From positions 1 to 64,000 of the forward strand of contig NZ_FPCG01000004.1 in the NCBI RefSeq assembly GCF_900116905.1: a DNA stretch of 64,000 nt. The letters run 5' to 3'. Below, in pieces: positions 15,769 to 23,870 of this stretch (within the stretch, counting starts at the first letter, position 1; every line of letters begins with the position of its first letter). The notes below the pieces were generated by a model. The model saw nothing but the letters and a program-made list of their open reading frames with translations, did no database searches and had not been told where the DNA came from. Both the position numbers and the translations under genes were made by a program. Source of the stretch: Micrococcus terreus. GTDB taxonomy: Bacteria > Actinomycetota > Actinomycetes > Actinomycetales > Micrococcaceae.

Positions 15769-16572
15769 GTGAAGGCACTCGCACAGAACCGCCGCCACCC
15801 CTTCGCGGGTGTGGTGCTGCTGGTCCTGGGACTTCTGCTCACCGGCGGAATGTACGCCCTGGCCAGCACCATGAATCAGGCACAGGCCGCCACCTCCGGC
15901 ACCAGCTACAGCGCCCAGGACATCAGTGAGGGCGAGAAGCTCTTCAACGCCAACTGCGCCACATGCCACGGCTTCGACGCCGTCGGCACCGAGGACGGTC
16001 CCACTCTGGTGGGCGTCGGCGCAGCCTCCGTGGACTTCCAGGTCGGCACCGGCCGCATGCCGATGCAGATGCAGGGTCCCCAGGCTCAGAAGAAGCCGGC
16101 TCAGTTCAACGATGAGCAGACCGCGCAGCTCTCCGCCTACGTCGCCTCCCTGGGCGCCGGCCCGGCTGTCCCCGAGGACGAGTACCTGGACACCGACCAC
16201 GAGGACGTCAACATCGCCCGCGGTGGTGAACTGTTCCGCGTGAACTGCGCCATGTGCCACAACGCCGCCGCCGCCGGTGGTGCTCTGACCCGCGGCAAGT
16301 TCGCCCCTGGCCTGGCCGACGTCAGCGAGAAGCACATCTACGAGGCCATGGCCACCGGTCCGCAGAACATGCCGGTCTTCTCCGACGCCAACCTCACCCC
16401 TGAGGACAAGCGCGACGTCATCGCCTTCCTGAAGACCATCGAGGCCAACCCCTCCCCGGGCGGTGCCGCACTGGGCTCGCTGGGTCCGGTCTCTGAGGGC
16501 CTGTTCATCTGGACCGCCGGCCTCGGCATCCTGATCGGCTTCATGGTCTGGCTGACCTCGCGGTCCTCCTGA
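15769..16572 (+). CDS. qcrC: Menaquinol-cytochrome c reductase dihaem cytochrome c subunit
   Basis: This 267-residue membrane-anchored dihaem cytochrome c replaces a soluble cytochrome c by passing electrons from the bc1 complex straight to the oxidase. An N-terminal helix (about 11-32) and a C-terminal helix (about 243-263, FIWTAGLGILIGFMVWL) anchor it. Haem sites are C63-A-T-C-H67 and C160-A-M-C-H164; distal Met ligands are likely in GRMPMQM and NMPVFSD. GTG 15769 has AGGAA about 7 nt before. Second gene of the ctaE-qcrCAB operon. Confidence 0.96.
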   Translation: MKALAQNRRHPFAGVVLLVLGLLLTGGMYALASTMNQAQAATSGTSYSAQDISEGEKLFNANCATCHGFDAVGTEDGPTLVGVGAASVDFQVGTGRMPMQMQGPQAQKKPAQFNDEQTAQLSAYVASLGAGPAVPEDEYLDTDHEDVNIARGGELFRVNCAMCHNAAAAGGALTRGKFAPGLADVSEKHIYEAMATGPQNMPVFSDANLTPEDKRDVIAFLKTIEANPSPGGAALGSLGPVSEGLFIWTAGLGILIGFMVWLTSRSS

Positions 16573-16643
16573 CCTGATCCGGCGCCGCGGGGGCGCCGAT
16601 CGCACACAACGTCAACATCACTCGAAGCAAAGGATTGAGATCT

Positions 16644-17723
16644 ATGGGCGAGCAAGGCTACGGGGGTCCGGGGCACCACTCGGACGCCGTCGAGCACGCC
16701 GGTGTGGAGGACTCGGGCACGTACGCCATCGACAACCCCGGACTCCCTCCGCACCGTCCGCGACTGGCTGACGAAGACCCCAGGGCCGCAAAGAAGGCCG
16801 AGCGCCAGGTGGCGTTCCTGTTCTTGCTGTCCATCCTGGGCACCATCCTCTTCTTCGTCGGCTACTTCGTGATCGGCCAGGTCGGGCCGGACACCGCCGC
16901 AGAGACCCTGCGTCTGCAGAACATGCTGCTGGGTCTGGGCACCGCCTTCGCCATGCTCGGCATCGGCGTGGGCATCGTGCACTGGGCCAAGACCCTGATG
17001 CCGGACCACGAGATGGTCGAGCAGCGTCACGAGGTCCGCACTGAGGCCGACCGTGCCGATGCCCAGGGCATCATCGAGGACATCCTCGAGGAGTCCCAGA
17101 TCAAGCGTCGCCCGCTGCTGCGCAACACCCTGATCGGCGCCGTCGCCCTGGCCCCGCTTCCGGCCATCGCGATCTTCCGCGATCTGGATGACACCGACAA
17201 CCGCAGCGACCTGGCCGCCGAGAACTTCGGCGTTGAGCGCTTCCGCCACACCATGTGGGATGAGGGTGTGCGCCTGGTCCGTGACCCCTCCGGCACCCCG
17301 ATCAAAGCCTCGGACGTGACCATCGGCTCGGCCTTCCACGTCATCCCCGAAGGTCTGAACGAGCTGCAGTACGGCAAGCTGAACGAGAAGGCCAAGGCTG
17401 TGGTCCTGCTCATGCGTCTGGACCCGGACAAGCTGGAGGTCTCTGAAGGTCGTGAAGACTGGAACGTGGACGGCATCGTCGCCTACTCCAAGATCTGCAC
17501 GCACGTCGGTTGCCCCGTGGCCCTGTACGAGCAGCACACCCATCACCTGCTGTGCCCGTGCCACCAGTCGACCTTCGACGTGACGCGCGAGGCCAAGGTG
17601 GTCTTCGGCCCGGCGAGCCACGCGCTGCCGCAGCTGCCCATCACCGTCAATGAAGAGGGCTTCCTGGTCGCGCGCAGCGACTTCCAGGAGCCCGTGGGTC
17701 CCGTCTACTGGGAGCGTGGCTGA
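16644..17723 (+). CDS. qcrA: Menaquinol-cytochrome c reductase Rieske iron-sulfur subunit
   Basis: The 359-residue actinobacterial Rieske protein takes the first electron from menaquinol. Three membrane helices lie in the N-terminal half (VAFLFLLSILGTILFFVGYF, GLGTAFAMLGIGVGIVHWA, GAVALAPLPAIAIF), rather than the single one of mitochondria. The 2Fe-2S site is intact: CTHVGCPVAL (C285 and nearby His) and LLCPCHQSTFD (C304, His), then the proline loop FGPASHALPQLPI. ATG 16644 follows AAAGGA by 9 nt; an in-frame start three codons earlier is less likely. Confidence 0.96.
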   Translation: MGEQGYGGPGHHSDAVEHAGVEDSGTYAIDNPGLPPHRPRLADEDPRAAKKAERQVAFLFLLSILGTILFFVGYFVIGQVGPDTAAETLRLQNMLLGLGTAFAMLGIGVGIVHWAKTLMPDHEMVEQRHEVRTEADRADAQGIIEDILEESQIKRRPLLRNTLIGAVALAPLPAIAIFRDLDDTDNRSDLAAENFGVERFRHTMWDEGVRLVRDPSGTPIKASDVTIGSAFHVIPEGLNELQYGKLNEKAKAVVLLMRLDPDKLEVSEGREDWNVDGIVAYSKICTHVGCPVALYEQHTHHLLCPCHQSTFDVTREAKVVFGPASHALPQLPITVNEEGFLVARSDFQEPVGPVYWERG

Positions 17724-17728
17724 TCAAC

Positions 17729-19399
17729 ATGAGCACAACCACTGAGTACAGCGCGGCAACGCGTACCGGACGCATCTCGAACTTCGTGGACACCCGCATG
17801 GGGGTCTCCCCCATGGTCAAGGAGTTCGGCCGGAAGATCTTCCCCGATCACTGGTCGTTCATGTTCGGTGAGGTCGCCCTCTACAGCTTCGTCATCCTGT
17901 TGCTGTCGGGCACCTTCCTGACCTTCTTCTTCGATCCCTCCATGGCCCACACCACGTACGAGGGCTCCTACAAGCCTCTGTACGGCCTGGAGATGTCGGT
18001 GGCCTACGCCTCCTCCCTGGACATCTCCTTCGACATCCGCGGCGGCCTGTTCATGCGCCAGGTCCACCACTGGGCGGCACTGCTGTTCGTGGCGGCCATG
18101 TCGGTGCACATGCTGCGTGTGTTCTTCACCGGTGCGTTCCGTCGCCCGCGTGAGCTCAACTGGGTCGTGGGCTGCCTGCTGCTGCTGGCCGGCCTCGCTG
18201 CCGGCTTCACTGGCTACTCGCTGCCGGACGACGTCCTCTCCGGCAACGGCCTGCGCATCATCGACGGCATCCTGAAGGCCATCCCGGTGGTCGGCTCGTA
18301 CATCTCGATGTTCCTGTTCGGCGGGGAGTTCCCCGGCTACGCGGTCATCGGCCGTCTGTACGTCCTGCACATCCTGATCGTGCCGGCTGCGATCCTGTTG
18401 CTGATCGTCGTGCACCTGTTCATGGTCGTCGTGCACAAGCACACCCAGTACCCCGGCCCGGGACGCACCAACGACAACGTCGTCGGCTACCCCGTCGGAC
18501 CGGTGTACGCGGCCAAGGCCGGTGGCTTCTTCTTCATCGTGTTCGGTGTGATCTCCCTGCTCGCAGGCTTCTTCACCATCAACGCGATCTGGAACTACGG
18601 TCCGTACGACCCCTCTCCCGTCCAGGCTGGCACCCAGCCGGACTGGTACATCGGCTGGTTCGACGGCGCTCTGCGCCTGATGCCGGGTGTGCTCGGCGAC
18701 TTCTCCTTCAAGTGGGACATTCCGTTCCCGTGGGGCGTCAACAGCATCCCCTTGGGTGTGCTGCTGCCGATGATCCCCGTGGGCATCCTGATGGTCGGCA
18801 TGATCGTCTGGCCGTGGATCGAGCGCTGGGTCACTCGTGACGACCGCGAGCACCACCTGCTCGACCGTCCGCGCAACGCCCCGTTCCGCACCGCCGCTGG
18901 CGTAGCCGGCATCATCTTCTACTGCGTGATGTGGGCTGCGGCCTCCTCGGACCTCATCGCCACCCACTTCCACATGTCGCTCAACGATGTCCTGTACATC
19001 CTGCGATTCCTGTACTTCGCTGGGCCGATCATCGGCTTCATCGTGACGCGTCGCATCTGCCTGGCACTGCAGCGCAAGGATCGCGAGATCGCTCTGCACG
19101 GCCGCGAGGCTGGCGTCATCGAGATGACTCCGGCGGGCGAGTTCCGTGAGCGTCATGAGCACCTCTCCGACTACGAGCTCTACCGCCTGGTCGGCTTCGA
19201 GAACCGCCGCCCTGTCCCCGCTCAGCCGGGCAAGGATGGCAAGGTCTCCGGGCTCGAGAAGCAGCGCGCCAAGCTGAACAAGTGGTTCTACGAGGAGCGT
19301 GTCGAGCCCGTGACCCGGGATGAGCTGACTGCCGCTCGTGCTCATGGGCACCACGACGCCGTCGAGGCAGACCACGGAGCGCACGGCATCGATCGCTGA
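17729..19399 (+). CDS. qcrB: Menaquinol-cytochrome c reductase cytochrome b subunit
   Basis: The 556-residue polytopic subunit holds both b haems and the quinol sites. The N-terminal cytochrome b part has the haem His pairs in VHHWAALLFVAAMSVHML and VLHILIVPAAILLLIVVHLF, the GYSLPDDVLSGNGL segment, and the Qo-site element typical of this family near DWYIGWFDGALRLMPG (PDWY in place of PEWY). The C-terminal extension of about 150 residues (from the last helices to the charged tail) is normal for actinobacteria. It is the last gene of its operon and is followed by a strong hairpin terminator. Confidence 0.97.
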   Translation: MSTTTEYSAATRTGRISNFVDTRMGVSPMVKEFGRKIFPDHWSFMFGEVALYSFVILLLSGTFLTFFFDPSMAHTTYEGSYKPLYGLEMSVAYASSLDISFDIRGGLFMRQVHHWAALLFVAAMSVHMLRVFFTGAFRRPRELNWVVGCLLLLAGLAAGFTGYSLPDDVLSGNGLRIIDGILKAIPVVGSYISMFLFGGEFPGYAVIGRLYVLHILIVPAAILLLIVVHLFMVVVHKHTQYPGPGRTNDNVVGYPVGPVYAAKAGGFFFIVFGVISLLAGFFTINAIWNYGPYDPSPVQAGTQPDWYIGWFDGALRLMPGVLGDFSFKWDIPFPWGVNSIPLGVLLPMIPVGILMVGMIVWPWIERWVTRDDREHHLLDRPRNAPFRTAAGVAGIIFYCVMWAAASSDLIATHFHMSLNDVLYILRFLYFAGPIIGFIVTRRICLALQRKDREIALHGREAGVIEMTPAGEFRERHEHLSDYELYRLVGFENRRPVPAQPGKDGKVSGLEKQRAKLNKWFYEERVEPVTRDELTAARAHGHHDAVEADHGAHGIDR

Positions 19400-19416
19400 T
19401 CAGTTCCGCTGAGCCC

Positions 19417-19450
19417 CTGAGGCCCCGTACCATCTGGTGCGGGGCCTCAG
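19417..19450 (+). terminator. Terminator of the ctaE-qcrCAB operon
   Basis: CTGAGGCCCCG (19417-19427) pairs perfectly with CGGGGCCTCAG (19440-19450); the 12-base loop contains a further ACC/GGT pairing. It begins 17 bases after the qcrB stop. Confidence 0.85.
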
Positions 19451-19639
19451 CCGTTGGAAGGGCCAGATCTGTCGGTTCCACACACTCACCCTCCTGTGAC
19501 CGCACCCATGTTCGATGCCACCGCCTCGTGGAGTCCTAGACGTTCACCGGACCATCTCTCACGGTGACTGTGACAGGTGTGGGTGACCCCAGGAGGACGG
19601 TTGTCCCTGGCCGGCTGGGTGACTCGCCGGGCACCTGGG

Positions 19640-20023
19640 GCGGTTCTCGTGGCCGTTCGCGCATTGACCGCCCGGTATGGGGTCCACCGCAGACCGGTCC
19701 CTCAAGCCCTGGGGTCGGCGGCCCTGCCGGAACCCACACCGCGCCAAGGGGTGGCCTGGAGGCTGGCTGCTTCTGGCCCGGCTGATCGAGGAGCACGGGG
19801 CTGAGGAACTGACGTAGGCCACGGTGCGGGCCTTACAGTGCGGGTGCATCGGGCGCGCATCGATGTGGCGCAGATCGATGTCGAGGCCGTTCGCCGTATG
19901 GCGGCATTCGTCCCGCAGGAGCACGCGCCGGCTGCTGAGGCCGAGGTGGACTTCGGGGGAATCTGGGTGGTCCTGGACGGGGCGATAACGAAGTGCCGCT
20001 TGTTCGTTGAGTATTTGAGGGTC
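19640..20023 (+). pseudogene. Decayed IS21-type transposase (IstA) remnant
   Basis: Pieces of an IstA protein different from the intact one next door appear in shifting frames: AVRALTARYGVHRRPVPQAL (N-terminal helix-turn-helix), then RQGVAWRL, then in another frame ARLIEEHGAEELT followed by a stop, then VHRARIDVAQIDVEAVRRM and VPQEHAPAAEAEVDFGGIWV, which contains the first catalytic Asp. It stops at the boundary of the intact IS21 element. At least two frameshifts and one stop are present. An old element later invaded by another. Confidence 0.75.
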
Positions 20024-20114
20024 TGGGAGCCACCCAGTATTGCCTTTCAGAGCCACCTGTATTGCCGTTGAGAGCCGGTGGCCGATGGGGTCAGAGCCAC
20101 CGGCTCTCAACGGC
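20024..20114. repeat. IS21 left-end multiple terminal repeats and hairpin
   Basis: The 7-base core AGAGCCA (or one-base variants) recurs at 20026, 20049, 20071 and 20093, i.e. every 22-23 bases. The inner part forms a perfect 19-bp inverted repeat, 20064-20082 with 20096-20114, with a 13-base loop, 5 bases after the istB stop. The repeats are transposase-binding sites by analogy; the hairpin could also end istB transcription and block read-through from qcrB. Confidence 0.75.
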
Positions 20115-20119
20115 GGTTT

Positions 20120-20869
20120 CTAGAGACCGTTCATCGCGGTGTGTTCGCGCATGTTGAAGCTACCGGTCTCGATCCAGAGGGTGTTGTGCACGATCCGGTC
20201 CATGATGGCGTCGGCGTGGACTCCGGAGCCAAGTCGCTGGTGCCAATCCTTCTGGGCGTACTGGGTGCAGAACACCGTCGAGGTGTTCCCATACCGGCGC
20301 TCGAGCAGCTCCAGCAGCATGCTGCGCATCCCCTCGTCCGGGTGGTCCAGGAGCCATTCATCGATGACCAGCAGGGTGAACGCGGCGTATTTCTTCAAGA
20401 ACGTCCGCTGCCCGTGGGGCTTGTCCCGGGCCAGGGCCCATGCCTCGGCCAGGTCCGGCATCCGGATGTAGTGCGCCCGGATCCGGTGCTGGCAGGCCTG
20501 CTTGGCCAGCGCGCACCCCAGATAGGACTTCCCGGAGCCGGTGAAGCCCTGGAAGACGACGTTCTGCTGACGGTCAATGAACGAGCAGGTTCCGAGCTGG
20601 GCGATCACCCCTTGGTCCAGGCCGCGCTCGGTGAGCAGGTCCACCCGGCGTAGGTCGGCGTTGGGGTAGCGCAGTCCGGCCCGCCGGATCAGGCCCTCGA
20701 CCTTGGCATGGGTGAAGGAGGTGTGGGCCTCGTCCACGACGAGCCTGACCTGGTCCTCGAAGCCCAGGCCCAGCATCAGGGTCTCGTCCCGGGCCTCGAG
20801 GGACTCCAGCAGGGCGGTGGCGCCCATCTCACGGAGCTTGCGTTTGGTCTCGGTGTCGATCCGGCTCAT
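20120..20869 (-). CDS. istB: IS21-family helper ATPase IstB
   Basis: The 249-residue AAA+ ATPase assists target selection by IstA. Walker A is GFTGSGKSYLG, Walker B is LLVIDEWLL, and the family motifs TFLKKYAAF and IMDRIVHNTLWIE are present. The N-terminal helical part (KLREMGATALLESLEAR) is complete. ATG 20869 overlaps the istA stop (ATGA), so the two are translationally coupled. No defect is seen, which suggests a functional element. Confidence 0.93.
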   Translation of the reverse strand: MSRIDTETKRKLREMGATALLESLEARDETLMLGLGFEDQVRLVVDEAHTSFTHAKVEGLIRRAGLRYPNADLRRVDLLTERGLDQGVIAQLGTCSFIDRQQNVVFQGFTGSGKSYLGCALAKQACQHRIRAHYIRMPDLAEAWALARDKPHGQRTFLKKYAAFTLLVIDEWLLDHPDEGMRSMLLELLERRYGNTSTVFCTQYAQKDWHQRLGSGVHADAIMDRIVHNTLWIETGSFNMREHTAMNGL

Positions 20870-22440
20870 CGGGTGCCTCCCACCGCGTAGTAGGAGGCGC
20901 CACGAACGTAACCGCCGATCTCCTCGGCCGGCGGGGTCCCGGGCGAGCTGCTGGAGAGTGCTCCTGGTCTGTCTTGGCCGGTGTCCAGGATCGGGCGCAG
21001 GTGGGCATACCGCGGGGAGCGGATCGGTCCGGCCAACGCGATGCCGCAGGCCGCCTCCACCCGTTCGGCGGAGAACCGGCGGGTCAGCCGCAACACCGCC
21101 AGCGCCGGGTTCAGGCCCTGCTCGGCCACTGGAACGGATTCGAAGACCCTGTCCACCACGGTCACCGTCGATGGTCCAATGCGCCCGGCCCATTCTCTGA
21201 CGCGGTGCTCGTCCCACTGCCGGTACTTCGGTCCGGCCGGCAGGTCGGCGTCGTGGGTGCGGTACTCATTCACCACGTTCTCCGCCACCAGCAGGTGGCT
21301 GGCCAACCGCTGATGGCCACGGTGGACCTCCAGCATCGTGTCCGTGACCCGCAGGTCGACCTTGGCCCCGACGTGTGGGTAGGGCACCGAGTAGTAGTTC
21401 CGGGCGAAGGCCACGTGCCCGTTGCGCGCTACCCGGCGCCCGTAGACCCAGCGGCTGATCTCATAGGCGGCGGCCGGCAGCGGGCGCAGCAACGCCTTCT
21501 CCTCCGACTCAAACACCGAGGCGCGGGAGCCGGCGCGCTTCTGGAACGGCTCCGCGTTATAGGCCTTCAGCTGGACGGCGATGGCAGCCTTGAGCTCGGC
21601 CAGCGTGGTGAACTGCCGCTTGCGCAGGGCGGCGATGATCCAGGTTGCCACGTGGGCCACGGTGTTCTCCACACTGGCCTTGTCCTTCGGTTTCTTCACC
21701 CGTCCCGGGAGCACAGCCGCGGAGTAGTGGGCCGCCATCTCCCGGTAGGCCTCGTTCAGGACGATCTCGCCCTCCTTCGGGTGCTTGATCACCCCGGTCT
21801 TCAGATTGTCAGGCACGATCCTCGGCACCGAGCCGGAGAAGTGCTCGAACATGCCCACATGCGCCCGCAGCCAGGTGACCTGCTTCATATCCAGGGTCGG
21901 CTCCACGAAGGAGTACCGGCTATACGGCAGGCACCCCACGAACAAGTAGACCCGGCTCAACTCTCCGGTGGCCGGATTGAGTAGCTGCATCGTGGGCCCG
22001 GACCAGTCGACCTCGACCGTCTGGCCGGCCTTGTGTCCGATCCGGGAGGCCAATCCGGTGACCAGCACATGCCGCTGGTAGGACTTGCAGAACCGGTCAT
22101 AGCCCATCGACGGGGATCCCGCCTGAGCGCACTGGTCCACGTATTCGCCGTGCAGCAACCTCATCGTCACCCCTACCCGGGCCATCTCCCGGTGCACCCG
22201 GGACCAATCAGGCTCGGCGAAGACACTCTCGTGTTCCCCACGGCCGGGGAACAACAGCGAATACACCTCCGCGTCGGGGAGTGCCGCGATGTCGTCCCAC
22301 CGCGCCCCGGCCGCGTCGGCGGCCTCCAGCACCTCGGCGACACTGCTCCGCGAGATCTGCTGAGACGCGGCGATCGCCCGCCCGGACAGGCCCTCAGCCC
22401 GTAACTGCAGCACGAGCTTGGCCTTGATCTTCCTTACCAT
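20866..22440 (-). CDS. istA: IS21-family transposase IstA
   Basis: The 524-residue transposase has an N-terminal helix-turn-helix (LRAEGLSGRAIAASQQISRS), a DDE integrase core (Asp in TVEVDWSGPTM, Asp in RIVPDNLKTGVIK, Glu in KDKASVENTVAH) and the Mu-type C-terminal beta-barrel (GHVAFARNYYSVPYPHVG). Length is within the family range and the frame is intact. It is not the parent of the fragment at 19640-20023, whose core motif reads EVDFG. Confidence 0.93.
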   Translation of the reverse strand: MVRKIKAKLVLQLRAEGLSGRAIAASQQISRSSVAEVLEAADAAGARWDDIAALPDAEVYSLLFPGRGEHESVFAEPDWSRVHREMARVGVTMRLLHGEYVDQCAQAGSPSMGYDRFCKSYQRHVLVTGLASRIGHKAGQTVEVDWSGPTMQLLNPATGELSRVYLFVGCLPYSRYSFVEPTLDMKQVTWLRAHVGMFEHFSGSVPRIVPDNLKTGVIKHPKEGEIVLNEAYREMAAHYSAAVLPGRVKKPKDKASVENTVAHVATWIIAALRKRQFTTLAELKAAIAVQLKAYNAEPFQKRAGSRASVFESEEKALLRPLPAAAYEISRWVYGRRVARNGHVAFARNYYSVPYPHVGAKVDLRVTDTMLEVHRGHQRLASHLLVAENVVNEYRTHDADLPAGPKYRQWDEHRVREWAGRIGPSTVTVVDRVFESVPVAEQGLNPALAVLRLTRRFSAERVEAACGIALAGPIRSPRYAHLRPILDTGQDRPGALSSSSPGTPPAEEIGGYVRGASYYAVGGTR

Positions 22441-22450
22441 TGAATTGCTC

Positions 22451-22584
22451 CTTCCGCCGGGTGCCCTTTACACCCAGCGGAAGGAGCCTAAGCAGGTGGC
22501 TCTGAACGAAAATACCGATGGCTCTCAAGGCGCCCAACGTCTCAAGCAGTCACTGGCTCTCAAACTCAATACGGATGGCGCTCA
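22451..22584. repeat. IS21 right-end repeats with upstream hairpin
   Basis: TGGCTCT recurs at 22497, 22519 and 22554, with a TGGCGCT copy at 22576; the gaps are 22, 35 and 22 bases, matching the left end. Between the repeats and istA a hairpin (22451-22463 with 22471-22483: CTTCCGCcGGGTG and CACCCaGCGGAAG, loop of 7) lies ahead of the istA start and may act as an insulating terminator against outside transcription. Confidence 0.7.
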
Positions 22585-22837
22585 GAACGCCGAATATTCA
22601 TGATGAGGCCTGTCAGTGCGTTGGCGACCGACTGGGCATCGGGAAGGAACTCCCTTCGCCGCTCTGGGTTCGTCAGCCCAGATCGATACCGCAGAACGCC
22701 AGGCAGTGCACTCCAGGCAGACGGAGCGCATCAAGCAGCTGAGGGCGGGAGAACCGCCAGTTGCGCGAGGCCAGCGCGACCCTGCCTCCGAGGGACACCC
22801 ACCAGAACCGGTCAGATCACGGCCGTCGTCGATGCCC
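22585..22837. other. Intergenic stretch, no gene recognised
   Basis: About 250 bases between the IS21 element and the YCII-like gene. Both strands have open frames but none with a recognisable motif or ribosome site. Confidence 0.45.
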
Positions 22838-23167
22838 TTATGACTCCGGGTCTTCCCCGAACTCACGGAGCTCTTGGGGCGCGTGGCAGCCTTGAGCGAT
22901 GCGAGCCGCCCACCTCTCCGCCTCGATCCGCGTAGGGACCTCGATGACACAGAATCCACCATCCAGATCCGAGGTGTCTGCGGTCACGCTCCCATCAGAG
23001 TGCACCATGACCGGATCAACGTTCTCGTCGATTCCCCCGCTGAACAGGTGGACACCGGCTGCCTTAGCCTCGCGGATGACTCGGTGGGAGGAATCGATGA
23101 CGGCATCAAGCCCGCCTGGGGCCAGGCGCATCGTGTTGCTCCGAAAGGAGACCAGGTAGCGTGTCAT
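22838..23167 (-). CDS. YCII-related domain protein
   Basis: This 109-residue protein resembles the small YCII/DGPF-type ferredoxin-like fold: a central stretch HLFSGGIDENVDPVMVHSDG followed by DLDGGFCVIEVPTRIEAERWAARIAQGC, which matches the family's GG(F/Y).(I/V)...S..EA..WA pattern. The family is structurally known; actinobacterial members lack a firm function. GGAG lies close before ATG 23167. It is isolated between the IS21 element and the ctaF terminator, so it may be a passenger or an old neighbour of the respiratory genes. Confidence 0.7.
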   Translation of the reverse strand: MTRYLVSFRSNTMRLAPGGLDAVIDSSHRVIREAKAAGVHLFSGGIDENVDPVMVHSDGSVTADTSDLDGGFCVIEVPTRIEAERWAARIAQGCHAPQELREFGEDPES

Positions 23168-23468
23168 GCTCCATCATGCGCCCGATCATGACGCTCCCAC
23201 CAGTGTTCATCTGCCGACCTCCCCCATGTGTGCCCTCTCGTCATCACTGTCCGGTCACAGCTTGGATTCGGGGCCCCCGCGCAGACCGAGGGGGCGTCCC
23301 GATGGCTGAAGCACGTTCAGCTCACGGAGCGCGCAGGCCTAGGTCCATGCAGGTCCATCTGAATCCCGTGGAAGCAGGGAGGTCTCCTCATCATGACGCC
23401 AGAAACGGCTGTGGCCCCTCCGTAGAGGGGCCACAGCCGACTATGTCCTGCTGATTCAGTTCAGATGA
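23168..23468. other. Intergenic stretch with ctaCDF terminator
   Basis: No gene is seen. The only strong structure is the hairpin at 23406-23439. The left part should contain the promoter of the YCII-like gene. Confidence 0.5.
23406..23439 (-). terminator. Terminator of the ctaCDF operon
   Basis: CGGCTGTGGCCCCTC (23406-23420) and GAGGGGCCACAGCCG (23425-23439) form a perfect 15-bp stem with a 4-base loop, 30 bases past the ctaF stop. Confidence 0.88.
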
Positions 23469-23870
23469 TCAGTGCGCGTGCTGACCGCGGGAGTACTCGT
23501 AGACCCACCCCACCAGGAAGTAGACGCCCAGTCCGGCTCCCATGAAGAAGATCCACCAATCGATGGCCAGGCCGAGGACCACGATGGCTGCGGCCGCACC
23601 CAGGCCCAGTGGCCACCAGCTCCACGGAGCGAAGTTGCCGTAGGTGCCCGAGTACTGCTCGATCTCGCCGTCCTCATCATCTGCGGGCCCGACACCGAAC
23701 TTGCGGTCGGTGAGCCACAGGTAGAAGGAGATCATCAGTGCCATACCGCCCAGGGCGTAGATGGCGGGGATCCCAGCCCACTCGGTCCAGCGGACCCAGA
23801 AGCCATAGATCGTGGCGATGATGATGAAGAAGACTCCGATGATCGCGAAGATCTTGATGTTGGCTTTCAC
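23469..23870 (-). CDS. ctaF: Cytochrome c oxidase subunit IV, actinobacterial
   Basis: This 133-residue four-helix subunit of the aa3 oxidase is specific to actinobacteria. Helices are [57 protein letters not shown] and [20 protein letters not shown], and the family pattern FWV.WTEWAG and [16 protein letters not shown] is clear. GTG 23870 overlaps the ctaD stop by four bases (GTGA). Last gene of ctaCDF. Confidence 0.93.
   Translation of the reverse strand: MKANIKIFAIIGVFFIIIATIYGFWVRWTEWAGIPAIYALGGMALMISFYLWLTDRKFGVGPADDEDGEIEQYSGTYGNFAPWSWWPLGLGAAAAIVVLGLAIDWWIFFMGAGLGVYFLVGWVYEYSRGQHAH

Larger units (their letters stand above)
20024..22584 (-). mobile_element. IS21-family insertion sequence (istA-istB), apparently complete
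   Basis: The element carries istA and istB on the minus strand, overlapping by four bases, and multiple terminal repeats at both ends typical of IS21. The ends are set by the outermost repeat copies (TGGGAGCC at 20024, TGGCGCTCA ending at 22584), giving about 2.56 kb with TG/CA termini. No matching target duplication is visible in the flanks (GGGTC left, GAACG right), so the insertion is old, or one end was altered by recombination. It sits in the gap between the qcrB and ctaF ends and harms neither operon. Confidence 0.85.

Noticed and set aside
17705-19384. A 559-codon minus-strand frame opposite qcrB
   Set aside because: It mirrors qcrB exactly; the sequence is Asp/Gln/His-rich, the usual antisense image of hydrophobic codons, not a gene.
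19417-23439. Hairpins in the qcrB-ctaF gap as a CRISPR-like repeat array
   Set aside because: The regular 22-bp spacing is confined to the two ends of the IS21 element and the cores are 7 bases; spacers are not unique 30-mers and there are no cas genes.
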